NCBI GenBank assembly: GCA_016703265.1
Contig: JADJCK010000007.1
Coordinates: forward strand, 186,001-250,000
Length of the DNA: 64,000 bases
Reading direction: 5' to 3'
From: a bacterium
GTDB taxonomy: Bacteria; Krumholzibacteriota; Krumholzibacteriia; LZORAL124-64-63
This document shows positions 1 through 9,650 of the stretch, one piece after another. The position numbers and the translations under genes are program-made. A model generated the notes under the pieces. That model saw nothing but the letters and a program-made list of their open reading frames with translations, was not told the origin of the DNA and did not search any database. Positions within the stretch are counted from its first letter, which is position 1. Every line of letters starts with the position of its first letter.

Positions 1-2120
1 GTCAACACGGCCGCCGGCGGCTCGGTCGATCCCTGGGGTCGCCAGCTGGAATGGAGCCTGGCCGCCTACAAGCCGGACTTCATGTTCTACACCAACCTCA
101 GCAACAACTGGCAGGCCGCCTACCAGTGGAACGGCTCGGCCTGGGTCGGCATCGGCACCGCCGGTCCCGGCGCCCTGGGCTGGTCCACGGCCACGGGCTT
201 CAAGGAACTGCCGATCCTGCTCGGCACACTGGGTGTCACGTCCGGCAGCACCATCCGCTGGGAAGCCTGGGTGACGCAGGACGGCGGCACCAAGGGCCCG
301 CTCGACGCCATGGCCAACGACGGCTCGCAGCTGTCGACGCCCGGCTTCACGCTGTGGGATACGGCGTCGCCCATCCCCATGACCGAGATGACGCTCTACA
401 CGGTGCAGGCCGCCGCCGACCCCGATCCCCCGTATGTCACGGGCGTGCAGGCGACCAGCTACCCCATCACGTCGCTGTTCGACGTGTTCTTCAACGAGCC
501 GATCAAGCCCTCGAGCGTTCTCGCGAACGGCAGCCAGTTCGCCGTCAGCGGCGGCGCCGTGGTCACGGGCGCGACCGTTGCCGCCAACGTGGTGCACCTG
601 ACGCTGTCGGCGCCCCTGGCGGCGTCGGCTTCGCTGTATTCGGTGACGGTGACGGGCGTGACCGACAACGCCAACAACGTGATCCCGGCCGACAACGTGC
701 AGAACCGGGCCTGCTTCGGCCTGAAGGATGTCGTCTTCCGCGGCAAGATGGGCCCGTTCCTGGCCAACCAGGGCGCCGGCCCGCATGCGTTCTCGATCGA
801 GGGCGACCAGTCGCCGTTGACCTTCGACCCGCTGTGCGACGCGGGCGTCATGGTCGATACCGGCATCGATGACATCTGGCAGTACTCCACGAAGATGCTC
901 TATGCGGGCAATTGCGCGGCCGGCACGGGTAGCGAGTCGTTCGAATGGAAGTTCAACTACAACTGCGGCACGTGGAGCCCCTGGCCAACAACCGCGTGCA
1001 TACGCTGGACATCGCGAACGGCGCCCAGGACGTGCTCGAGTTCTGGTGGGCCGACGAGGACCCGACGCTGTTCACGACGCGCGCGGTGGCGGTCGAGTTC
1101 CACGTCGACCTGAACCTGTTCGGCTTCACGGCGACCGACACGATCGCCATCAACGGCAACGTGCTGCCGCTGAACTTCAACGTGCCGTCGGCCAATCGCA
1201 TCCTGGATGACGGCGCCGGCGTCGATCTTGTCGCGGGCGACGGCATCTACGCCGGCCTGATCACGTTCCCGGCCGGTTCGCGCAAGGACGTGGCGTACAA
1301 GTTCCTGAAGGGCACCGCCTACGAGTGCACGGGCCAGGGCGACCGTACCCTCTTCCTGAACGACGCCGTCTTCGGCGACGGCTCCAACGGCGGCCCGGTG
1401 CTCGAGCTGCCTGTGGTGAAGTTCGACTTCTGCTCGTCCACGTGGCGCGACGTGGCCGTCATCTTCAAGGTCGACTTCAACAACACGGCCTGGGAAAACG
1501 TGCGTCCGGTCGATGTCGTGGGCGTCGACGGCACACCGAACTTCGACGACACCTTCAACTGGAATGTGCCGTCGCTGAACACCCTGCGGGACAACGGCGT
1601 GGCGCCTGACGCCGTGGCCGGCGACAAGGTCTACACCGGCCGTGTCGTCTTCCCGGCGGGCAGTACCCAGAACGTCGAGTACAAGTACCTGTTCAACGAC
1701 GATTTCGAGTGCATCGGCGAGAGCAATCGCACCTTCTCGCTGAATCCCGACTCGTTCGACGCCGCCGCCAGCCCCCAGGTGCTGTCCGTGGACGTCTTCC
1801 AGGTCTGCCCGAACGCGTCGCCGGTGCCGCCGGTCCGCACGGCCGACCTGGTGCTCGGCCAGAACAACCCCAACCCGTTCAACCCGAAGACGGAGATCAG
1901 CTTCGCCGTGGCGCGCGAGGGCCGCGGCAGCCTGCGGATCTTCAACCTGCGCGGTGAGCTGGTGCGCACGCTGCACGACGGCGCCTTTGCCGCGGGCGAA
2001 CAGTCCATGGCCTGGGACGGGCGTGGCGACAACGGCGTGCTGGTCGGCAGCGGCGTCTACCTGTACCGCCTCGAGGTGGGCGGGCAGGCGTTGAGCCGGC
2101 GGATGATGCTCTTGAAATAG
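1..2120 (+). CDS. Secreted multidomain protein with FlgD-like C-terminal domain (5' partial, one frameshift)
   Basis: The reading frame is open from base 1, so the N-terminus lies outside the window. About bases 415-690 encode a Big_5-like immunoglobulin-like module (DPPYVTGVQ then FNEPIKPSS). Two tandem modules follow (about 1090-1370 and 1450-1750), each with a V-A-G-D-x-x-Y-x-G segment and an FPAGS strand, like starch-binding/X-type beta sandwiches. The C-terminus (from about 1850) holds NNPNPFNPKTEISF and WDGRGDNG, the FlgD-like domain used as a surface-sorting tail in FCB-related bacteria. The frame changes near base 975: the text up to NYNCGTW is in frame 1 and continues as EPLANNRVHTLDI in frame 3, as if one G had been lost. 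This is either an assembly error or a real lesion. Substrate and role are unknown. Confidence 0.75.
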
Positions 2121-2123
2121 AGC

Positions 2124-2245
2124 CTCGCCTCGGCAGTGTCGGAGCGATCGCACAAACAGGTCCGGCCGGCAGTCCTCGCGCCTTTGGCGCTGCGGATAGC
2201 CGGCCGGACCTGTTTGTGCGATCGCTCCGGCGCTGTCGAGGCGGG
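2124..2245 (+). terminator. Very long hairpin (about 47-bp stem) between convergent genes
   Basis: Bases 2124-2170 are complementary to 2199-2245 around a 28-base loop. The inner 31 base pairs (2140-2170 with 2199-2229) are perfect and include GCGATCGC. The mismatches in the outer part (2125/2244, 2133/2236, 2137/2232, 2139/2230) are all G-U pairs if the plus strand is transcribed, but A-C mismatches in minus-strand RNA. The hairpin starts 4 bases after the stop of the secreted-protein gene and ends 14 bases before the stop of the convergent regulator gene, so it probably serves as a terminator or mRNA 3'-end structure. No strong U-tract follows. Confidence 0.6.
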
Positions 2246-2259
2246 TCTACTTCGAGAGT

Positions 2260-3639
2260 CTAGTCCAGGTCGTATTTATTGAGGCGGTAGAGGAGGATGT
2301 GGCGGGGGATCGACAGGTAGTTGGCGGTGCGGCTGCGGTTGCCCCCGCACAGGGCCAGCGCGCGGCGGATCACTTCCTTCTCCAGTTCGACGAGCGAGAG
2401 GCCGCCGGGCGGCAGCGGGCCGAGGGGCAGGCCGCCGCCGTCGTCGTCGGTGCCGGTGGCGGCGGCAGGCGCCACACCGCCGGCATGGGGGGCCAGCTCG
2501 CGCAGGGCGGCGACGGTGAGGGTGTCGCCGCCGCGCATCAGCACCAGCCGCTGGTTGACGTTCTTCAGTTCGCGCACGTTGCCGCGCCAGGCCAGGCGCG
2601 CCAGCGCCTCCAGCAGTTCCGGTTCGGAAGTCACGCCGGGGCCGCCGTGCAGCAGCGTGAAATGTTCCCAGAGCAGGGGGATGTCGGCGGGGCGTTCGCG
2701 CAGTGGTGGCAGCGTCAACATCAGCACGTTGAGGCGGTACCACAGGTCCTCACGGAAGCGTCCGGCCGCCACTTCCTGCGCCAGGTCGCGATGCGTCGCG
2801 CAGACGAGGCGGAAGTCGACGGCAAAGGGCTCGGTGCCGCCCACCGGGTCGACGAGCCGGGCTTCAAGCACGCGAAGCAGCTTCGGCTGCACGGCCAGGG
2901 GCAGCTCGCCGATCTCGTCCAGGAACAGCGTGCCGCCGGCGGCGCCGCGGATGCGCCCAGGGCGGGCCTGGTCCGCACCCGTGAAGGCCCCGCGGGCATG
3001 CCCGAACAGCTCCGACTCGACCAGGTCGCCGGGGATGGCGCCGCAGTTGACGGCGACGAACGGCTTGTCCCAGCGCGCGGACAGGTCGTGCAGCGCGCGC
3101 GCCGCGAGCTCCTTGCCGGTGCCGCTCTCGCCCTGGAGCAGCACGGCGGCATCGCTGGGAGCGGCCTGGCGCAGGTTGCGCATGAGCTGGGCCATCACCG
3201 GCGAACGGTAAAGCAGCCCGTTGTCGGGTTCGCGGCGACGCAGCAGCCGGCGCAGCGCGTCATTGTCGCGTTCGAGGCGGCCGGCGTGGAGGGCCTGCTC
3301 CACCGAGAACAGCAATTCGTCGCGCGAAAACGGTTTCAGGATGTAGGTGAAGGCGCCCAGGCGCATGGCCTGTACCGCCTGCTCGACGGTGCCGTGGGCG
3401 GTCAGCATGATCACCGGCGGCACGGGCGCCGCCGTCTCGCGGATGCGGCGCAGGACAGCCATGCCGTCGATCCCCGGCATGCGGATGTCGGACACCACCA
3501 GGTCGGGCCCGGAGGCCAGCAGTTCCAGCCCGGCGGCGCCGTCAGCGGCCGTGAGCACTTCGTGGCCGGCCTCGTCGAGGATGTAGCGCACCACCTCGCG
3601 CAGGCTCTGGTCGTCGTCGATCACCAGGATCCGGGACAT
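2260..3639 (-). CDS. Sigma-54-dependent NtrC-family response regulator
   Basis: This 459-residue protein has the full NtrC layout. The receiver domain (about 1-120) has the acidic pocket IDDD and phospho-acceptor Asp51 in SDIRMP. The AAA+ domain (about 145-375) has Walker A GESGTGKE (170-177) and GAFTGA (217-222), the loop that contacts sigma-54. A Fis-type helix-turn-helix lies at the end (NRSRTANYLSIPRHILLYRL). It should activate sigma-54 promoters when phosphorylated by the kinase encoded immediately upstream: the kinase stop codon and this ATG are three bases apart, so the two form one operon. The target genes cannot be told from the sequence. The gene converges on the secreted-protein gene across a long hairpin. 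Confidence 0.93.
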   Translation of the reverse strand: MSRILVIDDDQSLREVVRYILDEAGHEVLTAADGAAGLELLASGPDLVVSDIRMPGIDGMAVLRRIRETAAPVPPVIMLTAHGTVEQAVQAMRLGAFTYILKPFSRDELLFSVEQALHAGRLERDNDALRRLLRRREPDNGLLYRSPVMAQLMRNLRQAAPSDAAVLLQGESGTGKELAARALHDLSARWDKPFVAVNCGAIPGDLVESELFGHARGAFTGADQARPGRIRGAAGGTLFLDEIGELPLAVQPKLLRVLEARLVDPVGGTEPFAVDFRLVCATHRDLAQEVAAGRFREDLWYRLNVLMLTLPPLRERPADIPLLWEHFTLLHGGPGVTSEPELLEALARLAWRGNVRELKNVNQRLVLMRGGDTLTVAALRELAPHAGGVAPAAATGTDDDGGGLPLGPLPPGGLSLVELEKEVIRRALALCGGNRSRTANYLSIPRHILLYRLNKYDLD

Positions 3640-3642
3640 GGG

Positions 3643-4737
3643 TCACCTTCCCGAAGGAGCGCCCGCGGCCGCAACGCCCGCTGACGGCAGCCTCAATTCG
3701 ACACAACCGCGGCCGGCCTCGCGATCGATGACCAGCGTGCCGCCCAGGTCCTCGATCAGCCGCAGGCTCGTCGCCAGTCCGAGTCCGGTGCCGCCGTTCG
3801 TCGTGCTGAAGAACGGTGTGCCGAAGTTGGCGGCGGCCTCGTCGCTGAATCCGGGGCCGTCATCGAGCACGCGGCAGCAGACGGTTTCGCCCTCGGCAAC
3901 CACCTGCATCTCGATGCTCCCGCCGGGACCCGCGGCGGCCAGTCCGTTCAGCACCAGGTTGAGCAGCACCTGCCGGACCTGCTCGGGGTTGCCGATGGCC
4001 TGCGGCAGGGACGCGGGTCCGTCGACCGTTACCTCCGGAGTCCCGGGCCCGCGACGGGCCAGCTCGGCGACCGCGCGGGCCTCGGCCAGCAGGTCGAACG
4101 GGGCCGCGGTCGCCGGCGCGCCGCGCGCAAAGGTCAGGAAGCGCGTCAACACGTCGTTCAGGCGCCGGCTCTCATCGCGAAGGATCGCGGCCAGGCGGGC
4201 CTTGGGGTGCCCGGCCGGGAAGTCGTCGCCCAGCACCTCCGCCGCGCCGTTGATGCTGGCCAGCGGATTGCGGATCTCGTGCGCCAGGCCGGCCGACAGT
4301 CGTCCCACCGCGGCCAGCCGTTCGGACCGCAGCAGTTGCGACGCCATCCGGTCGCGGTCCTCCAGCGTGCGGCGCAGGCTGCGCTGGGTGGCGTGCTCGC
4401 GGTCGACCAGGACACCGGCCACAAGGCCCACGGCGAAGTAGAGGACCATCTCGAGCGACTTCTCCAGCGCGAACGCAGGGTCGAAGCCGATCAGCCCGAA
4501 GGCATGCGGCGCGTAGAAGGCGCAGGTGGCGAAGGCCGCAGCCAGTCCGCCGCGCCGGCCGTAGCGGAACGCAGCCAGCAGGATGGGGAAGTAGTACAGC
4601 CGCCGGTAGATGCCGTGCGCCTCGTGGATGTGGATCGCCGTGCTGTAGTGCATCAGCGAAACCGCCACGATCATCAGGGCGATCGTGCCCGGCCCCTCGA
4701 TCCGTCGCCAGCGGCTTTCGCTCGCGGCATCGCGCAT
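3643..4737 (-). CDS. Membrane sensor histidine kinase paired with the NtrC-type regulator
   Basis: I start it at ATG 4737 because GAAGGAAG lies 7 bases upstream; a longer open frame reaches 4875 but is arginine-rich and unlike a protein N-terminus. The 364-residue product has an N-terminal membrane region of about four hydrophobic segments (residues 18-112) with almost no periplasmic domain. A short linker helix leads to the HisKA dimerisation domain with phospho-acceptor His153 in LAHEIRNPL, then the ATPase domain with N-box NLVLNGL, DDGPGFSD and GGTGLGLATS. It resembles the membrane-sensing kinases that partner NtrC-type regulators. The stimulus is unknown. It is the first gene of the operon. 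Confidence 0.9.
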   Translation of the reverse strand: MRDAASESRWRRIEGPGTIALMIVAVSLMHYSTAIHIHEAHGIYRRLYYFPILLAAFRYGRRGGLAAAFATCAFYAPHAFGLIGFDPAFALEKSLEMVLYFAVGLVAGVLVDREHATQRSLRRTLEDRDRMASQLLRSERLAAVGRLSAGLAHEIRNPLASINGAAEVLGDDFPAGHPKARLAAILRDESRRLNDVLTRFLTFARGAPATAAPFDLLAEARAVAELARRGPGTPEVTVDGPASLPQAIGNPEQVRQVLLNLVLNGLAAAGPGGSIEMQVVAEGETVCCRVLDDGPGFSDEAAANFGTPFFSTTNGGTGLGLATSLRLIEDLGGTLVIDREAGRGCVELRLPSAGVAAAGAPSGR

Positions 4738-4942
4738 CCGCAGACTTCCTTCGCGCGCGGGACGCGCCCATCGCGCCCCGCCCCGTGGCATTGTCGGGCA
4801 ACGTGACGGTCGCCGCCAGTGAAAGGTGGTTCGCCGCCGCCGCGCCCGCTTGCGGTACGGTGCCGTTGCTGGCATCTTGCGGTCTCCCTCGCGGCGGTCC
4901 CGCCGTTACCACCACCGGAAACACGATGAAGCGAGCCCCGCG

Positions 4943-5701
4943 ATGCCCATGAAACTCGTCTCCTGGAACGTCAACGGCCTGCGCGCCTGCGTGGGGAAGG
5001 GTTTCGGCGATTTCGTCGCGACCAGCGGCGCCGATGTCATCTGCCTGCAGGAAGTGCGGGCCCATGCGACGCAGGTCGAGGCGCGCTGGCCCGGTTGGAC
5101 GATGCACTGGAACCCCGCGCTGAAACCCGGCTACTCGGGCACGGCCATCCTGACGCGTCGTCCACCATTGGCCGTGTTCCCGGGCCTGGGCCTGGGCGAC
5201 TACGACACCGAAGGCCGCGTCCTGACCGCCGAGTTCGAGGACCTGTTCGTGGTCACCGTCTACACGCCGAACGCGCAGCGTGAGTTGACCCGCCTGGACT
5301 ACCGCTGTCGGCAATGGGATCCCGAATTCCTGCGCTTCGTCAAGCGGCTGGAGAAGTACAAGCCGGTGGTGTTCTGCGGCGATTTGAACGTGTCTCATCA
5401 GGAAATCGACCTGGCAAATCCTGCCGCCAACCGCGGCAATGCCGGCTTCACCGACGAGGAACGCGCCGGGTTCGACCGCCTGCTCGAAGCGGGATTCATC
5501 GACACGTTCCGCGTCTTCGAGGGCGGGGGCGGGCACTACTCGTGGTGGAGCAACCGCAAGGGCGTGCGGGAAAAGAACATCGGCTGGCGGTTGGACTACT
5601 TCCTGGCCTCGGCGGCCCTCCGCCCGCGCCTGCGGGCGGCCGGCATCCTGCCCTCGGTGATGGGTTCGGACCATTGTCCGGTGACCCTCGATCTGGCCTG
5701 A
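4943..5701 (+). CDS. xthA: Exodeoxyribonuclease III
   Basis: The 252-residue protein matches the AP endonuclease/exonuclease III family over its full length. It opens with KLVSWNVNGLRAC, has the metal-binding Glu in LQEVRAH, the catalytic segment GDLNVSHQEIDLANP, and ends with the Asp-His motif GSDHCPVTLDL. It cuts DNA 5' to abasic sites and removes 3' blocking groups in base excision repair. Two in-frame starts are possible, 4943 and 4949 (MKLVSW, the usual family start); neither has a strong ribosome-binding site. It diverges from the sensor kinase gene across about 200 bases and is followed by a separate exported-protein gene. Confidence 0.95.
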   Translation: MPMKLVSWNVNGLRACVGKGFGDFVATSGADVICLQEVRAHATQVEARWPGWTMHWNPALKPGYSGTAILTRRPPLAVFPGLGLGDYDTEGRVLTAEFEDLFVVTVYTPNAQRELTRLDYRCRQWDPEFLRFVKRLEKYKPVVFCGDLNVSHQEIDLANPAANRGNAGFTDEERAGFDRLLEAGFIDTFRVFEGGGGHYSWWSNRKGVREKNIGWRLDYFLASAALRPRLRAAGILPSVMGSDHCPVTLDLA

Positions 5702-5791
5702 CAAACCGGGCCCGGATATTGCGAGCGATCGGAAGACGGCGCCCAGGGGCCGTCTCACCGGTCATTTCGCAACGTTCGGGCGGTCGGGCCC

Positions 5792-7186
5792 ATGCAAGGC
5801 GCACGCTGGCAATGGCGGATGTTGGTCCTGGCGGGAGCGCTGGTCGCGCTGGCGCCTGCCGGCGCCGGGGCCGCGCCACCACCGCCGACCCCGCCGGCCC
5901 GCGCCCAAGCACCCCGCCCCACCTCGTTCAGCTACACGGTCCAGCCCGGTGACAACCTCAACCGCATCTGCGGCCAGCTCCGCGAACGCACCGGCCACTA
6001 CTCGCTGGACGACATGCTCGTCGCCGTGCGGCGCGCCAACGACCTGCAGACCAGCCTGCTGCGCCCGGGACAGGTACTGCTCATCCCGGCGGCAAGCCAG
6101 ACCGTGACCGCCTCGGTGGCGCGCAAGGTGGCCGACGGGGCCGAGGTTCGCGGCATCTACCTGACCGGCCCAGCCTGCGGCGTCAGCAGTGTCCTGCAGC
6201 GCGTCGATCGCTTCATCGCGGCCGGCGGCAACACCGTGGTGTTCGACGCCAAGGACATCGACGGAGCCGTCAGTTTCCGGAGCGTCGACCCCCTGGCGAG
6301 CTGGGGCACCGGTCGCACGGCGCCCGTGATCCCGTCGCTGCCGGGCATGCTCGAGCAGTTCCACCGCCGCGGGCTGCACGTTGTGGCGCGGCTGGCGGTG
6401 TTCCTGGACGGCGATCTCGGCTCGCGCCGGCCCGACCTGGCGCTGCACGGTCCCGACGGCGCGCCCTGGAGCGAGCGCGGCTGCGTCTGGCTGGACCCGG
6501 AACAGCCCGAAGTGCGGGCGTACCACCTGTCGCTGGCGCTGGAGCTGGCGAAGGCGGGCGTCGACGAGGTGCAACTCGATTACGTCCGGTACCCGACCAA
6601 CGGCTGGCGCGGTGACTGGCAGGGCGATATTCAACGCACTGCCCTGCGCCGGCAGGAAATGATCGCCGGGTTCCTGGCGGCCGTACGCGACACGCTCCAG
6701 CCGACCGGGGTCGAGCTGTCGGCGGACCTGTTCGGGATCATGGCCTGGGAGCGGACCGAGGACCTGGCCCTGACCGGCCAGCACGTACCGACACTGGCGG
6801 CGCTGGTCGACGTCATCTGCCCGATGATCTACCCGTCGCACTTCGCGCCGGGCTTCGAGGGGCGCCGCCAACCGGCCGACGAGCCGGCCTGGCTTATCGG
6901 CGAGGCCACGAGGCGCTTCCGCGAACTGGCCGGCCCCGGCGTTCGCGTGCGGCCGTGGCTGCAGGCCTTCCCCTGGCGTGTGACCAATTTCGACGGGAAC
7001 TACATCGCCACGCAGGTCATCGCGGCCCGCGCCGCGGGCGCCGCCGGGTGGTGCCTGTGGAACCCGGCCAGCCAGTACGATGCCGCCCTGTCCGTGCTGC
7101 CGTCACTCTGCGCACCCGTGCCGGCGACGGTGACGGCGCTGGCGCGCCGCCCGGCCAACGCCGCAGTGCCCAGTACGCGCCCCTAG
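5792..7186 (+). CDS. Exported LysM-domain putative glycoside hydrolase (DUF4015 type)
   Basis: The 464-residue product begins with a signal peptide (hydrophobic stretch about 11-29, ending AGAA), then a proline-rich linker and a LysM module (about 50-105, YTVQPGDNLNRIC to LRPGQVLLIP) that should bind peptidoglycan or chitin-like sugar. The rest (about 125-445) looks like the DUF4015 putative glycoside hydrolase, a TIM-barrel family: GIYLTGPA, VVFDAKDIDG, the strand VDEVQLDYVRYP, ADLFGIMAW, and the terminal WCLWNPASQY. The Asp in QLDYVRYP is a likely active-site residue of this family. The substrate is unknown; a role in cell-wall or exopolysaccharide turnover fits the domains. It appears monocistronic. 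Confidence 0.85.
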   Translation: MQGARWQWRMLVLAGALVALAPAGAGAAPPPPTPPARAQAPRPTSFSYTVQPGDNLNRICGQLRERTGHYSLDDMLVAVRRANDLQTSLLRPGQVLLIPAASQTVTASVARKVADGAEVRGIYLTGPACGVSSVLQRVDRFIAAGGNTVVFDAKDIDGAVSFRSVDPLASWGTGRTAPVIPSLPGMLEQFHRRGLHVVARLAVFLDGDLGSRRPDLALHGPDGAPWSERGCVWLDPEQPEVRAYHLSLALELAKAGVDEVQLDYVRYPTNGWRGDWQGDIQRTALRRQEMIAGFLAAVRDTLQPTGVELSADLFGIMAWERTEDLALTGQHVPTLAALVDVICPMIYPSHFAPGFEGRRQPADEPAWLIGEATRRFRELAGPGVRVRPWLQAFPWRVTNFDGNYIATQVIAARAAGAAGWCLWNPASQYDAALSVLPSLCAPVPATVTALARRPANAAVPSTRP

Positions 7187-7207
7187 GCGCGGCCGGGCAT
7201 CACCCGC

Positions 7208-7867
7208 CTAGCCCAGTCCGTGACGGATGATCTCACCCTCGACGGTATAGATGGTGTCCTCGGCGATGTTGGTGGCGTGGTCGCCCACCCGTTCCATGCT
7301 CTTGGCCGCCAGCAGCCAGCAGAACACGGAGTTGGCCTCGCGCGGCGTGGCGACCATCTGCTCCTGCAGCATGCCCGCCAGCTCGTGGTAGAGCGCGTCG
7401 ACCTCGTCGTCGGCCGCGAGCACCAGCCGCGCGCGCGTCGTATCCAGGTCCATCAACGCTTCGAGGCTCAGCCGCAGCATGGCCCGCGATTTCGCGGCCA
7501 GGGTGCTCAGCTTGTCGCTGACCGCTGCTGGCATGTCGGCGTCGCCCGCGCGGCGCGTGGCGCCGGCGATGTTCACGGCCAGGTCGCCGATCCGCTCGAT
7601 GTCCGCATTCAGCTTCAGCACCGAGACCAGGTAGCGCAGGTCGGCGGCCACCGGGTGGTAGAGCGCCAGGATCTTGAGGCATTCCTCCTCGACCTGGACC
7701 TCCAGCTCGTCGATCTCGCGGTCGCGCCGGCGAATCACCTCGGCGGCGCCGTCATCCGGCTTCTGCACGGCCTGGATGGCCATGGCCAGGTTGTCCTCGA
7801 CGAGCGAACACAGGTGGAACACACGCTTGCGCAGGGCGTCGAGCTCGCGCTGCAGATGAATCTTCAT
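7208..7867 (-). CDS. phoU: Phosphate signalling protein PhoU
   Basis: This 219-residue protein has the two three-helix repeats typical of PhoU (about 1-110 and 115-215), with the conserved acidic signatures RDREIDELEVQVEEECLKIL, LKLNADIERIGDLAVNIA and SMERVGDHATNIAEDTIY. PhoU couples the Pst transporter to PhoR and represses the Pho regulon when phosphate is plentiful. Its ATG overlaps the phoR stop codon by four bases, so it is translated as the third gene of phoB-phoR-phoU. Here PhoU travels with the two-component system rather than at the end of the pst operon as in Escherichia coli. Confidence 0.95.
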   Translation of the reverse strand: MKIHLQRELDALRKRVFHLCSLVEDNLAMAIQAVQKPDDGAAEVIRRRDREIDELEVQVEEECLKILALYHPVAADLRYLVSVLKLNADIERIGDLAVNIAGATRRAGDADMPAAVSDKLSTLAAKSRAMLRLSLEALMDLDTTRARLVLAADDEVDALYHELAGMLQEQMVATPREANSVFCWLLAAKSMERVGDHATNIAEDTIYTVEGEIIRHGLG

Positions 7868-9648
7868 GAAGCCTCCGCTCCGGGCAGGATGATCGTGAAT
7901 GTGCTGCCGCGACCCACTTCGCTGGCCACTTCCGCGCGGCCGCCGTGTGCCTGGGCTATGTGCTTGACGATGGCCAGTCCCAGTCCCGTGCCGCCCAGTT
8001 GCCGGCTGCGGGCCTTGTCGACGCGATAGAACCTCTCGAAGAGACGGGGCAGGTGCTCGGCTGCGATGCCCGGGCCGTTGTCGCTGACCGTCACCCGGAC
8101 ATGTCCGTCGACCGTACTACAGCCGATGACCACGGATGTTTCCGACGGGCTGTACTTGAGGGCGTTCTCCAGCAGGTTCGTGACCGCCTGTTCAAGCAAT
8201 GGTGCATTGATCCGGGCGTTCGTGACTCCAGGGCATTCCAGGCGGACCCGCGGCGCCTGGGCCGGGCGCCGCGCGGCCAGGTCCCTGACGACGCGCTCGA
8301 GAACGGGGGCCAGCGCACTGTCGAGGAGCTCGATGCCACCCCCTTCGGCGTCCTGCTCCAGCCGGGAGAGTGCCAGGAGGTCGGTGATGATCGAGTCGAG
8401 CCGGTCGGCCTGTCGCCGGACGATCTCCAGAAACCGCCGCAGGTCGGCCTCGTCCTCGGGCGGCTCGTCGATGATGGTCTCGACGAAGCCCTTGATCGAG
8501 GTGATCGGTGTCTTCAGCTCGTGCGAGACGTTGGCCACGAAGTCGCGGCGCATCGTCTCGAGCTTGCGGAGCCGGGTCACGTTGTTCAGAACCAGCAGCA
8601 CACCGAGACGGCCACCGTCGGCGCCGAGCAGGGCCGAGGCCCGCACCTGCAGCCAGGTGTCCGCCAGCGGCCCGAGTTGCACGTCGCGCTCGAGCCGCGG
8701 CGCCCCGTCGAGCACCATCAGCGTCATCTGCGTCAGGTCCGGATGGCGACCGACTTCCTGGATGCTGCGCCCGACGGCGCGTTCGGGCGTGATGGCCAGC
8801 AATTGCGCGCCGGCCGCGTTCAGGCCGATGACCATCTCGTTCGCATCGATCGCCAGCACGCCCTCGGTCATGCTGGTCAGGACCGCTTCCAGCTCGCCGC
8901 GCTGGCGCTCGATGGTGGCGATGCGTTCGCCGAGCTGGTTCGCCATGCGGTTCATGGCTTCGGTCACGGCGGCGATCTCCTCGGTCTCGGCTGCGACCAG
9001 CCGCCCGCCCAGGTCGCCGGCCGCGAAAGCCTCGGCGCCGGCCTGCACGCGCTGCAGCGCGCGCCCCAGCGTGCGCGCACGCAGGTACCCCAGCAGCGCC
9101 GCCAGCAGTGCAATGCCCAGGCCGGCCAGGGCCGTTTGGCGGTACATCACGCGCAGGCGGGCATCGATCGACGCCACCGACACTGCCGCCCGTACCGCCA
9201 GGTGTTCGCCGGTCCCGGCCGCAACGGCAGGCGCGGCCACATAGAGCAGCCGTTCGGCGCGGGTCGAACTGTAGCGCGCGCTGTGCCCGGTCCGCCCGGC
9301 CAGGGCTTCCGACACCTCCGGCCGGTCGCGGTGGTTCTCCATGCGGGCCGGACGGTCCACCGAATCGCCCAGCACGCGGCCGTCGGCGCCGACCACCGTC
9401 ACCCGCACGCCGGCAGCCGCGCCCAGTTCGGCACACAGCGCCTGCAGGCCGGCTTCATCGCCTGCACCGGCCAGCGCTGCGGCACGAGGGGCCGCTATGA
9501 TGACCAGGCTTTCGAGCTGGGCGTCGGTGCGTTCCAGGAAGAAATTGCGGGCGGCGCGGCCGGCCAGTGCGGTTACCAGCACCAGCGTTACCAGGAGGAT
9601 TGAAAGCAGGGGAGTGAGCGTCGCCCACAGGAGCGTGCCGCGCCGCAT
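7864..9648 (-). CDS. phoR: Phosphate regulon sensor histidine kinase PhoR
   Basis: The 594-residue protein has two membrane segments (about 9-29 and 172-192) bracketing a periplasmic sensor region, then a HAMP domain, a PAS domain (LTSMTEGVLAIDANEMVIGL), a HisKA domain with the phospho-acceptor His in ANVSHELKTPITSIKGF, and an ATPase domain with NLLENALKYSP, DNGPGI and GGTGLGLAIVKHI. The large periplasmic domain makes it like the Gram-positive and delta-proteobacterial PhoR rather than the short-loop enterobacterial one. It starts two bases after the phoB stop and overlaps phoU. Its position opposite pstSCAB supports the assignment. Confidence 0.92.
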   Translation of the reverse strand: MRRGTLLWATLTPLLSILLVTLVLVTALAGRAARNFFLERTDAQLESLVIIAAPRAAALAGAGDEAGLQALCAELGAAAGVRVTVVGADGRVLGDSVDRPARMENHRDRPEVSEALAGRTGHSARYSSTRAERLLYVAAPAVAAGTGEHLAVRAAVSVASIDARLRVMYRQTALAGLGIALLAALLGYLRARTLGRALQRVQAGAEAFAAGDLGGRLVAAETEEIAAVTEAMNRMANQLGERIATIERQRGELEAVLTSMTEGVLAIDANEMVIGLNAAGAQLLAITPERAVGRSIQEVGRHPDLTQMTLMVLDGAPRLERDVQLGPLADTWLQVRASALLGADGGRLGVLLVLNNVTRLRKLETMRRDFVANVSHELKTPITSIKGFVETIIDEPPEDEADLRRFLEIVRRQADRLDSIITDLLALSRLEQDAEGGGIELLDSALAPVLERVVRDLAARRPAQAPRVRLECPGVTNARINAPLLEQAVTNLLENALKYSPSETSVVIGCSTVDGHVRVTVSDNGPGIAAEHLPRLFERFYRVDKARSRQLGGTGLGLAIVKHIAQAHGGRAEVASEVGRGSTFTIILPGAEAS

Positions 9649-9650
9649 TC

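Noticed and set aside
957..2153. 398-residue open frame on the minus strand opposite the first gene
   Set aside because: No family likeness, biased composition (His/Arg/Val/Glu), and it mirrors a well-supported gene; typical of antisense frames in GC-rich DNA.
2140..2229. Mobile palindromic (REP-like) element
   Set aside because: I found no second copy in this window, so a dispersed-repeat claim is not supported here.
4738..4875. Longer N-terminus of the sensor kinase
   Set aside because: Arg/Pro-rich with no ribosome-binding site, while ATG 4737 has GAAGGAAG.
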